From JAFALK01 sp042701975 (GTDB lineage: Bacteria; Pseudomonadota; Gammaproteobacteria; Burkholderiales; Burkholderiaceae_C): DNA of 64,000 nucleotides. Location: positions 4,588,001 through 4,652,000 of the forward strand of contig CP170561.1 in NCBI GenBank assembly GCA_042701975.1, in the 5' to 3' direction. Under the pieces are notes generated by a model. That model was not told the origin of the DNA. It saw only the letters and a program-made list of their open reading frames with translations, and did no database searches. Below are positions 26,900-36,810 of the stretch, in pieces. The number at the start of each line of letters is the position of its first letter. Within the stretch, counting starts at the first letter, position 1. Both the position numbers and the translations under genes were made by a program.

Positions 26900-27832
26900 T
26901 CAGAGGCTCGCGACGAGTTCCGGCACGGCCGTGAACAAGTCAGCTTCCAGGCCGTAATCGGCCACCGAGAAGATCGGCGCTTCCGGGTCCTTGTTGATCG
27001 CGACGATCACCTTGGAATCCTTCATGCCGGCCAGATGCTGGATGGCACCCGAGATGCCGCAGGCCACGTAGAGCTGCGGGGCGACGATCTTGCCAGTCTG
27101 GCCGACTTGCCAGTCGTTGGGGGCATAACCCGCATCCACAGCGGCACGCGAAGCGCCCAGTGCGGCGCCGAGCTTGTCGGCCAGCGGCGTCAGCACTTCC
27201 ATGAACTTCTCGTTCGAGCCCAGCGCGCGGCCGCCCGAGACGATGATCTTTGCGGCGGTCAGCTCGGGGCGGTCGCTCTTGGTCACCTCACGGCCGACAA
27301 AGGCGCTCTTGCCCGAATCGGCAGCAGCGGCGAGGGTTTCCACAGCGGCCGAACCACCGGTGGCGGCAGCGGCGTCGAAGCCGGTCGTGCGCACGGTGAT
27401 GACCTTCTTGGCGTCGGCCGACTGCACGGTGGCGATGGCGTTGCCGGCGTAGATCGGGCGTTCGAAGGTGTCGGCGCTGATGACCTTGGTGATGTCGGAC
27501 AGCTGGGCCACATCGAGCAGCGCGGCCACGCGCGGCGCGGTGTTCTTGCCCGAGGCGGTGGCCGGGAACAGGATGTGGCTGTAGTTGCCGGCGATGGCGA
27601 CGACTTGTGCGGCCAGGTTCTCGGCCAGGCCGTCGGCCAGTTGGGCAGCATCAGCGTGCAGCACCTTGCTAACGCCCGAAATCTGCGCAGCGGCGGCAGC
27701 GGCGGCGGCGGCATTGGCGCCGGCGACCAGCACGTGCACTTCACCGCCAGTGGCGGCTGCAGCGGTCACGGTGTTCAGCGTGGCGCCCTTGATGTGGGCG
27801 TTGTCGTGTTCGGCAATGACGAGAGCGGTCAT
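26900..27832 (-). CDS. etfA: Electron transfer flavoprotein alpha subunit
   Basis: FAD-binding subunit of the soluble ETF that carries electrons from acyl-CoA dehydrogenases to ETF-ubiquinone oxidoreductase. The 310-residue product has the N-terminal AMP-like fold (MTALVIAEHDNAHIKGATLNTV), an Ala-rich middle, and the C-terminal FAD-binding region SGGRALGSNEKF followed by the YVACGISGAIQHLAGMKDSKVIVAINKDPEAPIF signature stretch. It follows etfB after 21 bases. Confidence 0.96.
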   Translation of the reverse strand: MTALVIAEHDNAHIKGATLNTVTAAAATGGEVHVLVAGANAAAAAAAAAQISGVSKVLHADAAQLADGLAENLAAQVVAIAGNYSHILFPATASGKNTAPRVAALLDVAQLSDITKVISADTFERPIYAGNAIATVQSADAKKVITVRTTGFDAAAATGGSAAVETLAAAADSGKSAFVGREVTKSDRPELTAAKIIVSGGRALGSNEKFMEVLTPLADKLGAALGASRAAVDAGYAPNDWQVGQTGKIVAPQLYVACGISGAIQHLAGMKDSKVIVAINKDPEAPIFSVADYGLEADLFTAVPELVASL

Positions 27833-27853
27833 GACGTTGTGTCTCCTGAATTC

Positions 27854-28609
27854 TTAGATGACCTTGGCGGTGTTCTTGAGCTTGTCGACCAGCGTGGCGA
27901 CGTCGGGCACCTTGATGCCGGCGCTGCGCTTGGGCGGCTCCTCGACCTTTAAGGTCTTGATGCGCGGGGTCACGTCCACGCCGAGGTCCGCGGGCTTCAC
28001 CGTGTCCAGCTGCTTCTTCTTGGCCTTCATGATGTTGGGCAGCGTGACGTAACGCGGCTCGTTCAGGCGCAGGTCCGTGGTGATCACGGCGGGCAGCGTC
28101 AGCGAGACGGTTTCCAGGCCGCCGTCGACTTCGCGCGTCACGTTGACCTTGCCGTCGGCGGCTTCGACCTTGGAGGCGAAGGTGCCTTGCGGCATGCCGG
28201 TCAGCGCGGCCAGCATCTGGCCGGTTTGGTTGCAGTCGTCGTCGATGGCCTGCTTGCCGAGGATCACCAGCTGGGGCTGCTCCTTGTCGACCAGGGCCTT
28301 GAGGATCTTGGCCACGGCCAGGGGCTGCAGTTCGAGATCAGCGGGGGTCTCGACGAGGATGGCGCGGTCGGCGCCGATGGCCATCGCGGTGCGCAGGGTT
28401 TCCTGGCACTGCGTGACGCCGCAGGACACGGCGATCACCTCGGTGACCACGCCCTTTTCCTTCAGGCGGACGGCTTCTTCGACGGCGATCTCGTCAAAGG
28501 GGTTCATCGACATCTTGACGTTGGCGATGTCCACGCCGGTGCCGTCGCTCTTGACGCGCACTTTGACGTTGTAGTCGACCACTCGCTTGACCGGGACCAG
28601 TACCTTCAT
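27854..28609 (-). CDS. etfB: Electron transfer flavoprotein beta subunit
   Basis: AMP-binding subunit of ETF, 251 residues from MKVLVPVKRVVDYNVKVRV at 28609. Diagnostic segments are MNPFDEIAVEEAVRLKEKG and the beta-subunit signature with LGKQAIDDDCNQTGQMLAALTG. In-frame codons upstream of 28609 would add four residues; the chosen ATG has GGAGAC 8 bases upstream. First gene of etfBA; an operator-like palindrome covers its promoter. Confidence 0.96.
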   Translation of the reverse strand: MKVLVPVKRVVDYNVKVRVKSDGTGVDIANVKMSMNPFDEIAVEEAVRLKEKGVVTEVIAVSCGVTQCQETLRTAMAIGADRAILVETPADLELQPLAVAKILKALVDKEQPQLVILGKQAIDDDCNQTGQMLAALTGMPQGTFASKVEAADGKVNVTREVDGGLETVSLTLPAVITTDLRLNEPRYVTLPNIMKAKKKQLDTVKPADLGVDVTPRIKTLKVEEPPKRSAGIKVPDVATLVDKLKNTAKVI

Positions 28610-28627
28610 CGAAGTCTCCAAAAGGCT

Positions 28628-28655
28628 AATTGACGTTTACGTTAATTGGATTCTA
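28628..28655 (-). promoter_or_regulatory. etfB promoter with ACGT-N2-ACGT palindromic operator
   Basis: Bases 28628-28647 form a near-perfect palindrome, AATTGACGT-TT-ACGTTAATT, with only the central pair and one arm position off symmetry. Just upstream in the sense direction is TAGAAT (28655-28650), 5 of 6 to the -10 consensus, so the palindrome overlaps the likely start of transcription as a repressor site would. The ACGT-spaced pattern resembles operators reported for MerR-family LiuR regulators of branched-chain amino acid and acyl-CoA oxidation genes in Proteobacteria; the assignment is inference. Confidence 0.5.
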
Positions 28656-28774
28656 AGGGCGTCTTTTGCCGCGTCGCCGCAAAAAAGCACGATCGTTCTA
28701 TTTTATACATGACGCGGCGGCTGGCAAGAGGAACAGCCCAGATGCCCACCGGCGCGCCACTAAACTCGCCCACC

Positions 28775-29569
28775 ATGAATGACCAAGCGCCCGCCTGCAT
28801 CGGCGTGTTCGATTCCGGCGTGGGCGGCCTGACCGTGCTGCGCGAGTTGCACCGGCAGATCCCCCAAGCCCCCCTGCTCTACCTGGCCGACACGGCCTGG
28901 GCACCGTACGGCGAGAAGACGCCGGACGTCCTGATTCAGCGCAGTCTGGCCATCACCGGGTGGCTTCAGCGGCAGGGTGCCACCCTCGTCGTCATCGCCT
29001 GCAACACGGCGACGGCGCATGCGATCCAGACCGTACGTGAGCGCTTCCCGGGCCTGCCGATCGTCGGCACTGAGCCCGGCATCAAGCCCGCCGTGGAAGC
29101 CAGCCGCCGCCACCGCATCGGCGTGCTGGCCACGCCGGCCACGCTGGCCAGCGCACGCTATCGCTCCCTGATCGAGCGCCATGCGCCGGGCACCGAGGTG
29201 CTGGACCAGCCCTGCCCCGGGCTGGCCGACGCCATCGAGTCCGGAGACTTCGACGCACCCGGTCTCGGGGCCCTGGTGGAGCGCTTTTGCGAGCCCCTGC
29301 GCGAGGCCGGCGTCGACACCGTGCTGATGGGTTGCACGCACTATCCCCTGATCCGCCCGATGCTGCAGCGCGCGCTGGGGCCCGAGGTGCGCCTGCTCGA
29401 CATCGAGACGGCCGTGGCCCAGCAGGCACGCAGGCTTTGGACTGCGCCGCCAGATGCGAGGGACGGCGCCCTACGCCTGGCCACGACGGGCTCGGCTCCT
29501 TCGTTGCAGCGCTTCGTCGAGCGGGCGCTCGGCTGGCAGGGGCTCAGCGTCGAAGCTGTGCAGCTCTGA
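28775..29569 (+). CDS. murI: Glutamate racemase
   Basis: Cofactor-independent enzyme making D-glutamate for peptidoglycan. From MNDQAPACIGVFDSGVGGLT at 28775 it is 264 residues. The two catalytic cysteines are in VVIACNTATA (Cys76) and LMGCTHYPLI near residue 190, and the aspartate in FDSGVGG is present. A longer in-frame reading starting at 28646 would add 43 unconserved residues over the etfB promoter and is not accepted. It converges with the DUF1566 gene, the stops being 2 bases apart. Confidence 0.95.
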   Translation: MNDQAPACIGVFDSGVGGLTVLRELHRQIPQAPLLYLADTAWAPYGEKTPDVLIQRSLAITGWLQRQGATLVVIACNTATAHAIQTVRERFPGLPIVGTEPGIKPAVEASRRHRIGVLATPATLASARYRSLIERHAPGTEVLDQPCPGLADAIESGDFDAPGLGALVERFCEPLREAGVDTVLMGCTHYPLIRPMLQRALGPEVRLLDIETAVAQQARRLWTAPPDARDGALRLATTGSAPSLQRFVERALGWQGLSVEAVQL

Positions 29570-29571
29570 GC

Positions 29572-31218
29572 TCAGCGCACGGCGAGCACGTAACCGACGC
29601 TGGATTTCGGCGTGTCGTAAACGCCCCAGTCGCAGCTGTAAACGGTCCACGCCAAGCTGGTATCGCCGGCCACGGTCGAGGAGGTCCAGTAGTACTCCAG
29701 CTGGATGAAGTTCGTGAAGACGGCTGGCTGGGAGGGGATGCCGCTCATGCGGCTCGTGAAGGTCTCGCCGAAGTGGGCGGCCATGTTGTTCTGGGCGCGA
29801 TCGGCCAGGCTCTGCATTTCCTTGCGGTTGGGCATGCGCCAGCTGCCAGCGGCGGAGCCATCGCTGAGCCCGCACTGGCCGCTGGCCATCGCGTTGACGG
29901 CGGCAAGCGCTCCCGCCCAGTCCTGGCGGATGCAGTCGGCCTTCTTCAGCCAGACCAGGCCGGTGGCGGTGTCCGTCACCGTACCGTTGCCGTTGTCGAT
30001 CATGCGCGGCGTGGGCAGCGGCATGCCGCGCTGCACGGTGCCGTCGTCACCCGCGGCGTACGGCACGTAGGCGCCGCTCGCCTGCAGCTTGGCGGGGCCG
30101 GACGACGAACCCTTGACGGCCCACACTGCATTGCTGGCGGTGGTCTTGAGGTTGAGATTGCTGCCCGTGGTGTCGTTGATGTAGCGGCCATCGCTCATGC
30201 GCATGGCCCAGGCATTCGGGGATCCGGTGAGCCCGCCGTAATAGCTGGTCGAGGTCCAGTAGATGCCCATCGAGACCTGGGTGAAGGGATGGCCGGCCGG
30301 GAGCGCCGGGCTGCTCGTCGCCACGCTCAGCACGCTTTCGAACTCGACCACATTGGGCATGCGCCAGTCGCCGGCCTTGGAGCCGTCCGTCAGACCGCAA
30401 CTGCCCGAGGCGAGCGCGTTGACCTGGGCCACGGCACCGGCCCATTGCGTGGGTGCGAAGCAGCCGGCCGTCCTGAGCCAAACCAGGCCCGTCAGCTGAT
30501 CGGTGACGGTGCCGTCCTGGTTGTCGACGAAGCGCTGGGCCGGCCCCGCCACGCCCTTCTTCAGCGCGCCGTCGTCGCCGGCCGCATAGCTGGCGCCCTG
30601 CCCGGTGGCGGCAAGCGTCGCCGTGGGGTTGCGGCCGTCGTAGGCATCGAAGTTCGCGCCGGTGATGGAGTTGTTCGGCGTCGAGTTCAGGTTGATGACG
30701 TTGAACTCGATGCCCGTGCCGCCGTAGGAACTGGTGAACGAGCCGTTGAAATCCTCGCGGGTGGCGATGGCACCGACGTCCACGTACCAGTCGTGCCCGG
30801 AGTCGTTCCACAGGGCCTTGGAGCGATCGCCGGTCGGGTTGGACGCCATGACCGGATTGAAGGCGTAGCCTGCCTTGTAGACGAAGAACTGGTAGTTGAT
30901 GACGCAGCCCGGCGAGGTGCAGGAGGTCATCATGCCGCCGAAGCTGTACATGCCGCTGGCGTCGGTGGTCACGCTGCCGTAGACCGTGTTCGTGTTGGTG
31001 CTGTAGGCCACCACGGTGGCGCCGGCCAAGGGGACGCCGTTGAACATCACCGTGCCGCTTGCCGTGTTCGTCGGCAGGGCGGCGCCGGAACTGCCGCTGC
31101 CACCCTGGATCGAGCTGTTGGCGCTGCCTCCGCCGCTGCCGCCTGCACCGCCGCCTCCGCAAGCGCTCAGCAGCAACGTGAATGCGATGGCGCAGAGCAC
31201 CTGGCCTTTTCTGTCCAT
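29572..31218 (-). CDS. Lipoprotein with carboxypeptidase-regulatory-like and two DUF1566 (Lcl) domains
   Basis: 548-residue surface or periplasmic lipoprotein: MDRKGQVLCAIAFTLLLSAC (lipobox LSAC), then a Gly/Ser linker. A carboxypeptidase-regulatory-like beta sandwich lies at about 50-110 (VMFNGVPLAGATVVAYST...). Two copies of the DUF1566/Lcl C-terminal domain follow, each with the TGLVWL..C..W.GA...VNA.ASG.CGL.DGS..G.WRMPN pattern (about 235-365 and 400-545). The family is linked to surface adhesion or collagen-like protein display, but function is generally unknown. ATG 31218 is preceded by GGAGGAAG, which decides it over the GTG at 31224. It stands alone, converging with murI. Confidence 0.85.
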   Translation of the reverse strand: MDRKGQVLCAIAFTLLLSACGGGGAGGSGGGSANSSIQGGSGSSGAALPTNTASGTVMFNGVPLAGATVVAYSTNTNTVYGSVTTDASGMYSFGGMMTSCTSPGCVINYQFFVYKAGYAFNPVMASNPTGDRSKALWNDSGHDWYVDVGAIATREDFNGSFTSSYGGTGIEFNVINLNSTPNNSITGANFDAYDGRNPTATLAATGQGASYAAGDDGALKKGVAGPAQRFVDNQDGTVTDQLTGLVWLRTAGCFAPTQWAGAVAQVNALASGSCGLTDGSKAGDWRMPNVVEFESVLSVATSSPALPAGHPFTQVSMGIYWTSTSYYGGLTGSPNAWAMRMSDGRYINDTTGSNLNLKTTASNAVWAVKGSSSGPAKLQASGAYVPYAAGDDGTVQRGMPLPTPRMIDNGNGTVTDTATGLVWLKKADCIRQDWAGALAAVNAMASGQCGLSDGSAAGSWRMPNRKEMQSLADRAQNNMAAHFGETFTSRMSGIPSQPAVFTNFIQLEYYWTSSTVAGDTSLAWTVYSCDWGVYDTPKSSVGYVLAVR

Positions 31219-31298
31219 GACCACTTCCTCCCGATCCGTGTCAGGTCAAAGTTTGCTTGGATCGATCCGGCAGAGTGAGGAAGGAATTCACGGCTCAA

Positions 31299-31350
31299 GC
31301 CCCTCCCGGGGCAGGCGGTAGCCGCTGGCGGCTGGACGGTTTGGCGTCCA
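31299..31350 (-). terminator. Cluster of short hairpins downstream of the tRNA-Leu(TAA)
   Basis: Three adjacent inverted repeats follow the last tRNA of the cluster: TGGACG/CGTCCA (31333-31350), AGCCGC/GCGGCT (31320-31333) and GCCCC/GGGGC (31299-31312). None has a strong T-run, so they may act as 3'-processing or Rho-related structures rather than a clean intrinsic terminator. Confidence 0.35.
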
Positions 31351-31356
31351 AGAAGA

Positions 31357-31443
31357 TGGTGCCCGGGACCGGAATCGAACCGGTACGCCCTTGCGGGCCG
31401 CAGATTTTAAGTCTGCTGCGTCTACCAATTTCACCACCCGGGC
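31357..31443 (-). tRNA. tRNA-Leu (anticodon TAA)
   Basis: 87 bases including encoded CCA. Acceptor GCCCGGG pairs with CCCGGGC, there is a long variable arm typical of tRNA-Leu, and the anticodon loop reads CTTAAAA with TAA, decoding UUA. It is last in the five-tRNA cluster; E. coli has the same Gly-Cys-Leu(TAA) association. Confidence 0.96.
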
Positions 31444-31484
31444 GGGCGCTGCCACGTCGCGGATTATCCGCGCGCCGGCCAAGA

Positions 31485-31513
31485 AAAAGGGAAGCCGCAT
31501 GGGCTTCCCTTTT
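31485..31513 (-). terminator. Hairpin after the third tRNA-Gly
   Basis: Stem AAAAGGGAAGCC / GGCTTCCCTTTT with a five-base loop, starting 5 bases after the tRNA-Gly 3' end and followed by T's on the minus strand. It resembles an intrinsic terminator inside the tRNA cluster. The GGGAAGCC/GGCTTCCC core is the same as in the hairpin at 31887-31908. Confidence 0.75.
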
Positions 31514-31518
31514 CAAAC

Positions 31519-31594
31519 TGGAGCGGGTAACGAGGCTCGAACTCGTGACCTCAACCTTGGCAAGGTTGCGCTCTACCAACTGAGCTACACCCGC
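31519..31594 (-). tRNA. tRNA-Gly (anticodon GCC), copy 3
   Basis: 76 bases including CCA: acceptor GCGGGTG, D-loop AGCTCAGTTGGTAGAGC, anticodon loop TTGCCAA with GCC, T-arm with GTTCGAGCC. Sequence appears identical to the copies at 31676 and 31919. Confidence 0.97.
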
Positions 31595-31675
31595 ATTTCT
31601 GTCTGACTTTGGTGTTGTCAGACACCGGCGCGAACCGGGGTCTTTTCAGTTTCAACCGGCGCAAACCGGATCAAC

Positions 31676-31751
31676 TGGAGCGGGTAACGAGGCTCGAACT
31701 CGTGACCTCAACCTTGGCAAGGTTGCGCTCTACCAACTGAGCTACACCCGC
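31676..31751 (-). tRNA. tRNA-Gly (anticodon GCC), copy 2
   Basis: 76 bases including CCA, identical in the tRNA body to the neighbouring Gly copies, anticodon GCC. Nine bases separate it from the upstream tRNA-Cys. It is followed by an imperfect direct repeat, ACCGGCGCGAACCGG and ACCGGCGCAAACCGG (within 31623-31669), rather than the GGGAAGCC hairpin of the other two copies. Confidence 0.97.
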
Positions 31752-31760
31752 TTGGATTCT

Positions 31761-31834
31761 TGGAGGCGCGAGCCGGAGTCGAACCGGCCTAACCGGATTT
31801 GCAATCCGGGGCATAACCGATTTGCTATCGCGCC
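31761..31834 (-). tRNA. tRNA-Cys (anticodon GCA)
   Basis: 74 bases including CCA: acceptor GGCGCGA pairing with TCGCGCC, anticodon loop TTGCAAA with GCA, T-loop GGTTCGACTCC. Standard cloverleaf. Confidence 0.97.
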
Positions 31835-31857
31835 GAGAATCTTTGCTTTACTGACCG

Positions 31858-31908
31858 CATCAAGGCTTTGGTGAGCCTTGATGAAAATGGGAAGCCTGGG
31901 CTTCCCAT
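31858..31908 (-). terminator. Two tandem perfect hairpins between tRNA-Gly copy 1 and tRNA-Cys
   Basis: CATCAAGGCT/AGCCTTGATG (31858-31883, 6-base loop) and ATGGGAAGCC/GGCTTCCCAT (31887-31908, 2-base gap) are both perfect 10-bp stems. In the minus direction the second, read first, is followed by TTTTC. They may partially terminate or guide processing within the tRNA precursor. Confidence 0.7.
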
Positions 31909-31918
31909 CGTATATGCC

Positions 31919-31994
31919 TGGAGCGGGTAACGAGGCTCGAACTCGTGACCTCAACCTTGGCAAGGTTGCGCTCTACCAACTGAGCTACACCCGC
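31919..31994 (-). tRNA. tRNA-Gly (anticodon GCC), copy 1
   Basis: First tRNA of the cluster in transcription order, 76 bases with CCA, anticodon GCC, same sequence as the other two Gly copies. Confidence 0.97.
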
Positions 31995-32068
31995 TCTGAA
32001 TCCCACTTCTCGTCAACGTCCATTCAACACTTCTGTTGCCGTTCAGCGAAGACCAAGAGTATACACAG

Positions 32069-32102
32069 AAAAAGTGCCGGCGACCAATAACCGGCACTTT
32101 TT
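32069..32102 (-). terminator. Intrinsic terminator of lon
   Basis: Stem AAAAAGTGCCGG / CCGGCACTTTTT around a 10-base loop, lying 2 bases beyond the lon stop codon, with T-runs on the minus strand. It separates lon from the tRNA cluster. Confidence 0.9.
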
Positions 32103-32104
32103 AG

Positions 32105-34513
<2,409 letters not shown>

Positions 34514-34536
34514 GAAAACCTCTCTTTCTCAGGCCG

Positions 34537-34564
34537 AGATGAGGCCCAAGAGAACAAATGCAAG
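34537..34564 (-). promoter_or_regulatory. Candidate sigma-32 heat-shock promoter of lon
   Basis: In the lon sense direction, CTTGCAT (34564-34558) and CCTCATCT (34544-34537) are separated by 13 bases. The sigma-32 consensus is CTTGAAA, 13-14 bases, CCCCATNT; the -10 matches at 7 of 8 and the -35 at 5 of 7. It would start about 17 bases before the lon ATG, leaving room for the GAGAGG ribosome site. Confidence 0.5.
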
Positions 34565-34632
34565 ATGCCGAACTGCCAGGATCGGTGGGGAAGTCAGCGC
34601 AGCCTGGTGGCCCATTGAAGCACTAACCGGAA

Positions 34633-35907
34633 TCAGGCGCTTGCCTTGTGCTGTTCGTGATACATGAGCAGGGGCTTGGCGCCCTCCTCGATGTTGTGCT
34701 CGTCCAGCACGACCTTCTCGACACCGTCCAGGCCAGGCAGCTCGAACATCGTGTCGATCAGGGCCGACTCCATGATGGAGCGCAGGCCGCGCGCACCGGT
34801 CTTGCGAGCCAGCGCGCGCTTGGCGATCGCGACCAGCGCAGACGGGCGAATCTCCAGCTCGACACCGTCCATGCTGAAGAGCTGCTGGTACTGCTTGAGC
34901 AGCGCATTCTTCGGCTCGGTGAGGATCTGCACCAGGGCGTCTTCGGTCAGCTCGCCCAGCGTGGCCACGACCGGCAGGCGGCCGACCAGCTCGGGGATCA
35001 GGCCAAACTTGATGATGTCCTCAGGCTCGCACTCACGGAACAGCTCGGCCGCGCGCTTCTCGGTCTTGCTGCGCACCGTGGCGCCAAAGCCGATACCGGA
35101 CTTTTCCGAGCGGTTCTGGATGACCTTTTCGAGGCCGTCAAAGGCGCCGCCGCAGATGAACAAGATGTTGGTCGTGTCGATCTGCAGGAAATCCTGGTTG
35201 GGGTGCTTGCGGCCGCCCTGCGGGGGCACCGAAGCCATCGTGCCTTCGACCAGCTTGAGCAGCGCCTGCTGCACGCCCTCGCCCGACACGTCGCGGGTGA
35301 TGGAGGGGTTGTCGGCCTTGCGCGAGATCTTGTCGATCTCGTCGATGTAGACGATGCCGCGCTGCGCACGCTCGACGTCGTAATTGCAGTTCTGCAGCAG
35401 CTTCTGGATGATGTTCTCGACGTCCTCGCCCACGTAGCCGGCTTCCGTCAGCGTGGTGGCATCGGCGATCACGAAGGGCACGTTGAGCAGCCGCGCGAGC
35501 GTCTGGGCCAGCAGCGTCTTGCCGGAGCCGGTGGGGCCGATCAGCAGGATGTTGCTCTTGGACAGCTCGACGCCGTCCTTGGTGGCGCCCATGTGGCGCA
35601 GCCGCTTGTAGTGGTTGTAGACCGCCACGGACAGCGTGCGCTTGGCCACGTCCTGGCCAATCACGTACTGGTCGAGGCTGGCCTTGATTTCGCTCGGCAC
35701 GGGCAGGTCGGAAGCCGACTTGCCGGTACGCCCGGCAGGGCTCTCCGGCGGCACCTCGTCGCGGATGATGTCGTTGCAAAGCTCGATGCATTCATCACAG
35801 ATGAACACCGAGGGGCCGGCGATGAGTTTCTTCACCTCGTGCTGGCTCTTGCCGCAGAAGGAGCAGTACAAAACTTTTTCGCTGGCGGAGCCTTTTTTGT
35901 CGGCCAT
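34633..35907 (-). CDS. clpX: ATP-dependent Clp protease ATP-binding subunit ClpX
   Basis: AAA+ unfoldase that feeds substrates to ClpP. The 424-residue product starts with the C4 zinc-binding domain (Cys15, Cys18, Cys37, Cys40 in YCSFCGK...FICDEC). It has Walker A LIGPTGSGKT near 120, the pore-loop GYVGEDV, Walker B VYIDEIDKI and the ClpP-binding loop IGFGA. It lies 143 bases after clpP, with a strong hairpin in the gap, and 119 bases before lon. Confidence 0.98.
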   Translation of the reverse strand: MADKKGSASEKVLYCSFCGKSQHEVKKLIAGPSVFICDECIELCNDIIRDEVPPESPAGRTGKSASDLPVPSEIKASLDQYVIGQDVAKRTLSVAVYNHYKRLRHMGATKDGVELSKSNILLIGPTGSGKTLLAQTLARLLNVPFVIADATTLTEAGYVGEDVENIIQKLLQNCNYDVERAQRGIVYIDEIDKISRKADNPSITRDVSGEGVQQALLKLVEGTMASVPPQGGRKHPNQDFLQIDTTNILFICGGAFDGLEKVIQNRSEKSGIGFGATVRSKTEKRAAELFRECEPEDIIKFGLIPELVGRLPVVATLGELTEDALVQILTEPKNALLKQYQQLFSMDGVELEIRPSALVAIAKRALARKTGARGLRSIMESALIDTMFELPGLDGVEKVVLDEHNIEEGAKPLLMYHEQHKASA

Positions 35908-35962
35908 GGATCTGCTGTCTTGGATTCAGACGAAAGGCGTCTGTGGGGATGATAGATCAAAC

Positions 35963-36002
35963 GCCCGTTGGGGCCTTTCCGTCAAAAGGCCTACAAACGG
36001 GC
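35963..36002 (-). other. Two-tier stem-loop in the clpP-clpX intercistronic region
   Basis: Nested inverted repeats, GCCCGTT (35963-35969) with AACGGGC (35996-36002) outside and GGCCTTT (35972-35978) with AAAGGCC (35985-35991) inside, predict a long hairpin about 55 bases upstream of the clpX ATG. There is no T-run in the sense direction, so it is more likely an mRNA processing or stability element than a terminator. Confidence 0.55.
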
Positions 36003-36027
36003 AATAGTTGTGCGGTATTCGACGACC

Positions 36028-36050
36028 GCAGGCGGTGTTGAGCCGCCTGC
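36028..36050 (-). terminator. Hairpin immediately after the clpP stop
   Basis: Perfect stem GCAGGCGG / CCGCCTGC with a 7-base loop, touching the clpP stop codon at 36051. Lacking a T-run, it may partially terminate or protect the clpP mRNA 3' end. Confidence 0.45.
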
Positions 36051-36659
36051 TCAGGGACGCTTGGCCAGCACCTGGTCGATCAGGCCGTAGGACTGGGCTT
36101 CGTCCGCCGACATGAAGTAGTCACGTTCGGTGTCGGACTGGATCTTCTCCAGCGACTGGCCGGTGCGTTCCGCCATGATCTTGTTCAACTGCTCGCGGGT
36201 CTTGAGGATCTCGCGGGCGTGGATCTCGATGTCGGTGGCCTGGCCCTGGGCGCCGCCGAGCGGCTGGTGGATCATGATCTTGCTGTTGGGCAGGGCAAAG
36301 CGCTTGCCCTTGGCGCCAGCCGTCAGCAGGAAGGCACCCATGCTCGCTGCCATGCCCATGCACAGCGTGGAGACCTCGGGCTTGATGAACTGCATGGTGT
36401 CGTAGATCGACATGCCAGCCGAGACGCTGCCGCCCGGCGAGTTGATGTACAGCGAGATCTCCTTGTCCGGGTTCTCGCTCTCCAGGAACAGCAGTTGCGC
36501 CACGACCAGGTTGGCCACCGCATCGTTCACCGGGCCGACCAGGAAGACGATGCGCTCGCGCAGCAGGCGGCTGTAGATGTCATAGGCCCGCTCGCCGCGG
36601 CCCGATTGCTCGATGACCATGGGCACCAGGCCCAGGTTGTTCGTGTCCAGCGCGCTCAT
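36051..36659 (-). CDS. clpP: ATP-dependent Clp protease proteolytic subunit ClpP
   Basis: Serine peptidase that forms the 14-mer chamber. From MSALDTNNLGLVPMVIEQ at 36659 it is 202 residues with catalytic Ser106 in GMAASMGAF, His131 in MIHQPLGG, and the Asp in the C-terminal part (TERDYFMSADEA region). A longer in-frame start would add 19 unconserved residues across the promoter. The tig-clpP-clpX-lon order is the standard proteobacterial one. Confidence 0.98.
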   Translation of the reverse strand: MSALDTNNLGLVPMVIEQSGRGERAYDIYSRLLRERIVFLVGPVNDAVANLVVAQLLFLESENPDKEISLYINSPGGSVSAGMSIYDTMQFIKPEVSTLCMGMAASMGAFLLTAGAKGKRFALPNSKIMIHQPLGGAQGQATDIEIHAREILKTREQLNKIMAERTGQSLEKIQSDTERDYFMSADEAQSYGLIDQVLAKRP

Positions 36660-36689
36660 TGCAAATCCTCGTTGCTCGTTACCAGCTTG

Positions 36690-36717
36690 TAATGGGGATG
36701 GATTATGTCGTCTCAAG
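36690..36717 (-). promoter_or_regulatory. Sigma-32 heat-shock promoter of clpP
   Basis: In the clpP sense direction, CTTGAGA (36717-36711) and CCCCATTA (36697-36690) are separated by exactly 13 bases, close to the sigma-32 consensus CTTGAAA, 13-14 bases, CCCCATNT. It lies about 30 bases upstream of the ATG and downstream of the tig terminator, so clpP should be heat-inducible independently of tig. Confidence 0.7.
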
Positions 36718-36756
36718 AGGCCGGCCTCTTCCAGGCACAGAATGCCCGCAACAAAA

Positions 36757-36781
36757 AAGGGCCGCGCATTGCGCAGCCCTT
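36757..36781 (-). terminator. Intrinsic terminator of tig
   Basis: Stem AAGGGC-c-GCGC / GCGC-a-GCCCTT with an ATT loop and one mismatch, followed in the minus direction by six T's (36756-36753 and the pairing A-run). It lies about 30 bases after the tig stop. Confidence 0.85.
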
Positions 36782-36810
36782 CGTGTCAACCGATTGATTG
36801 CCGCAGCGAA

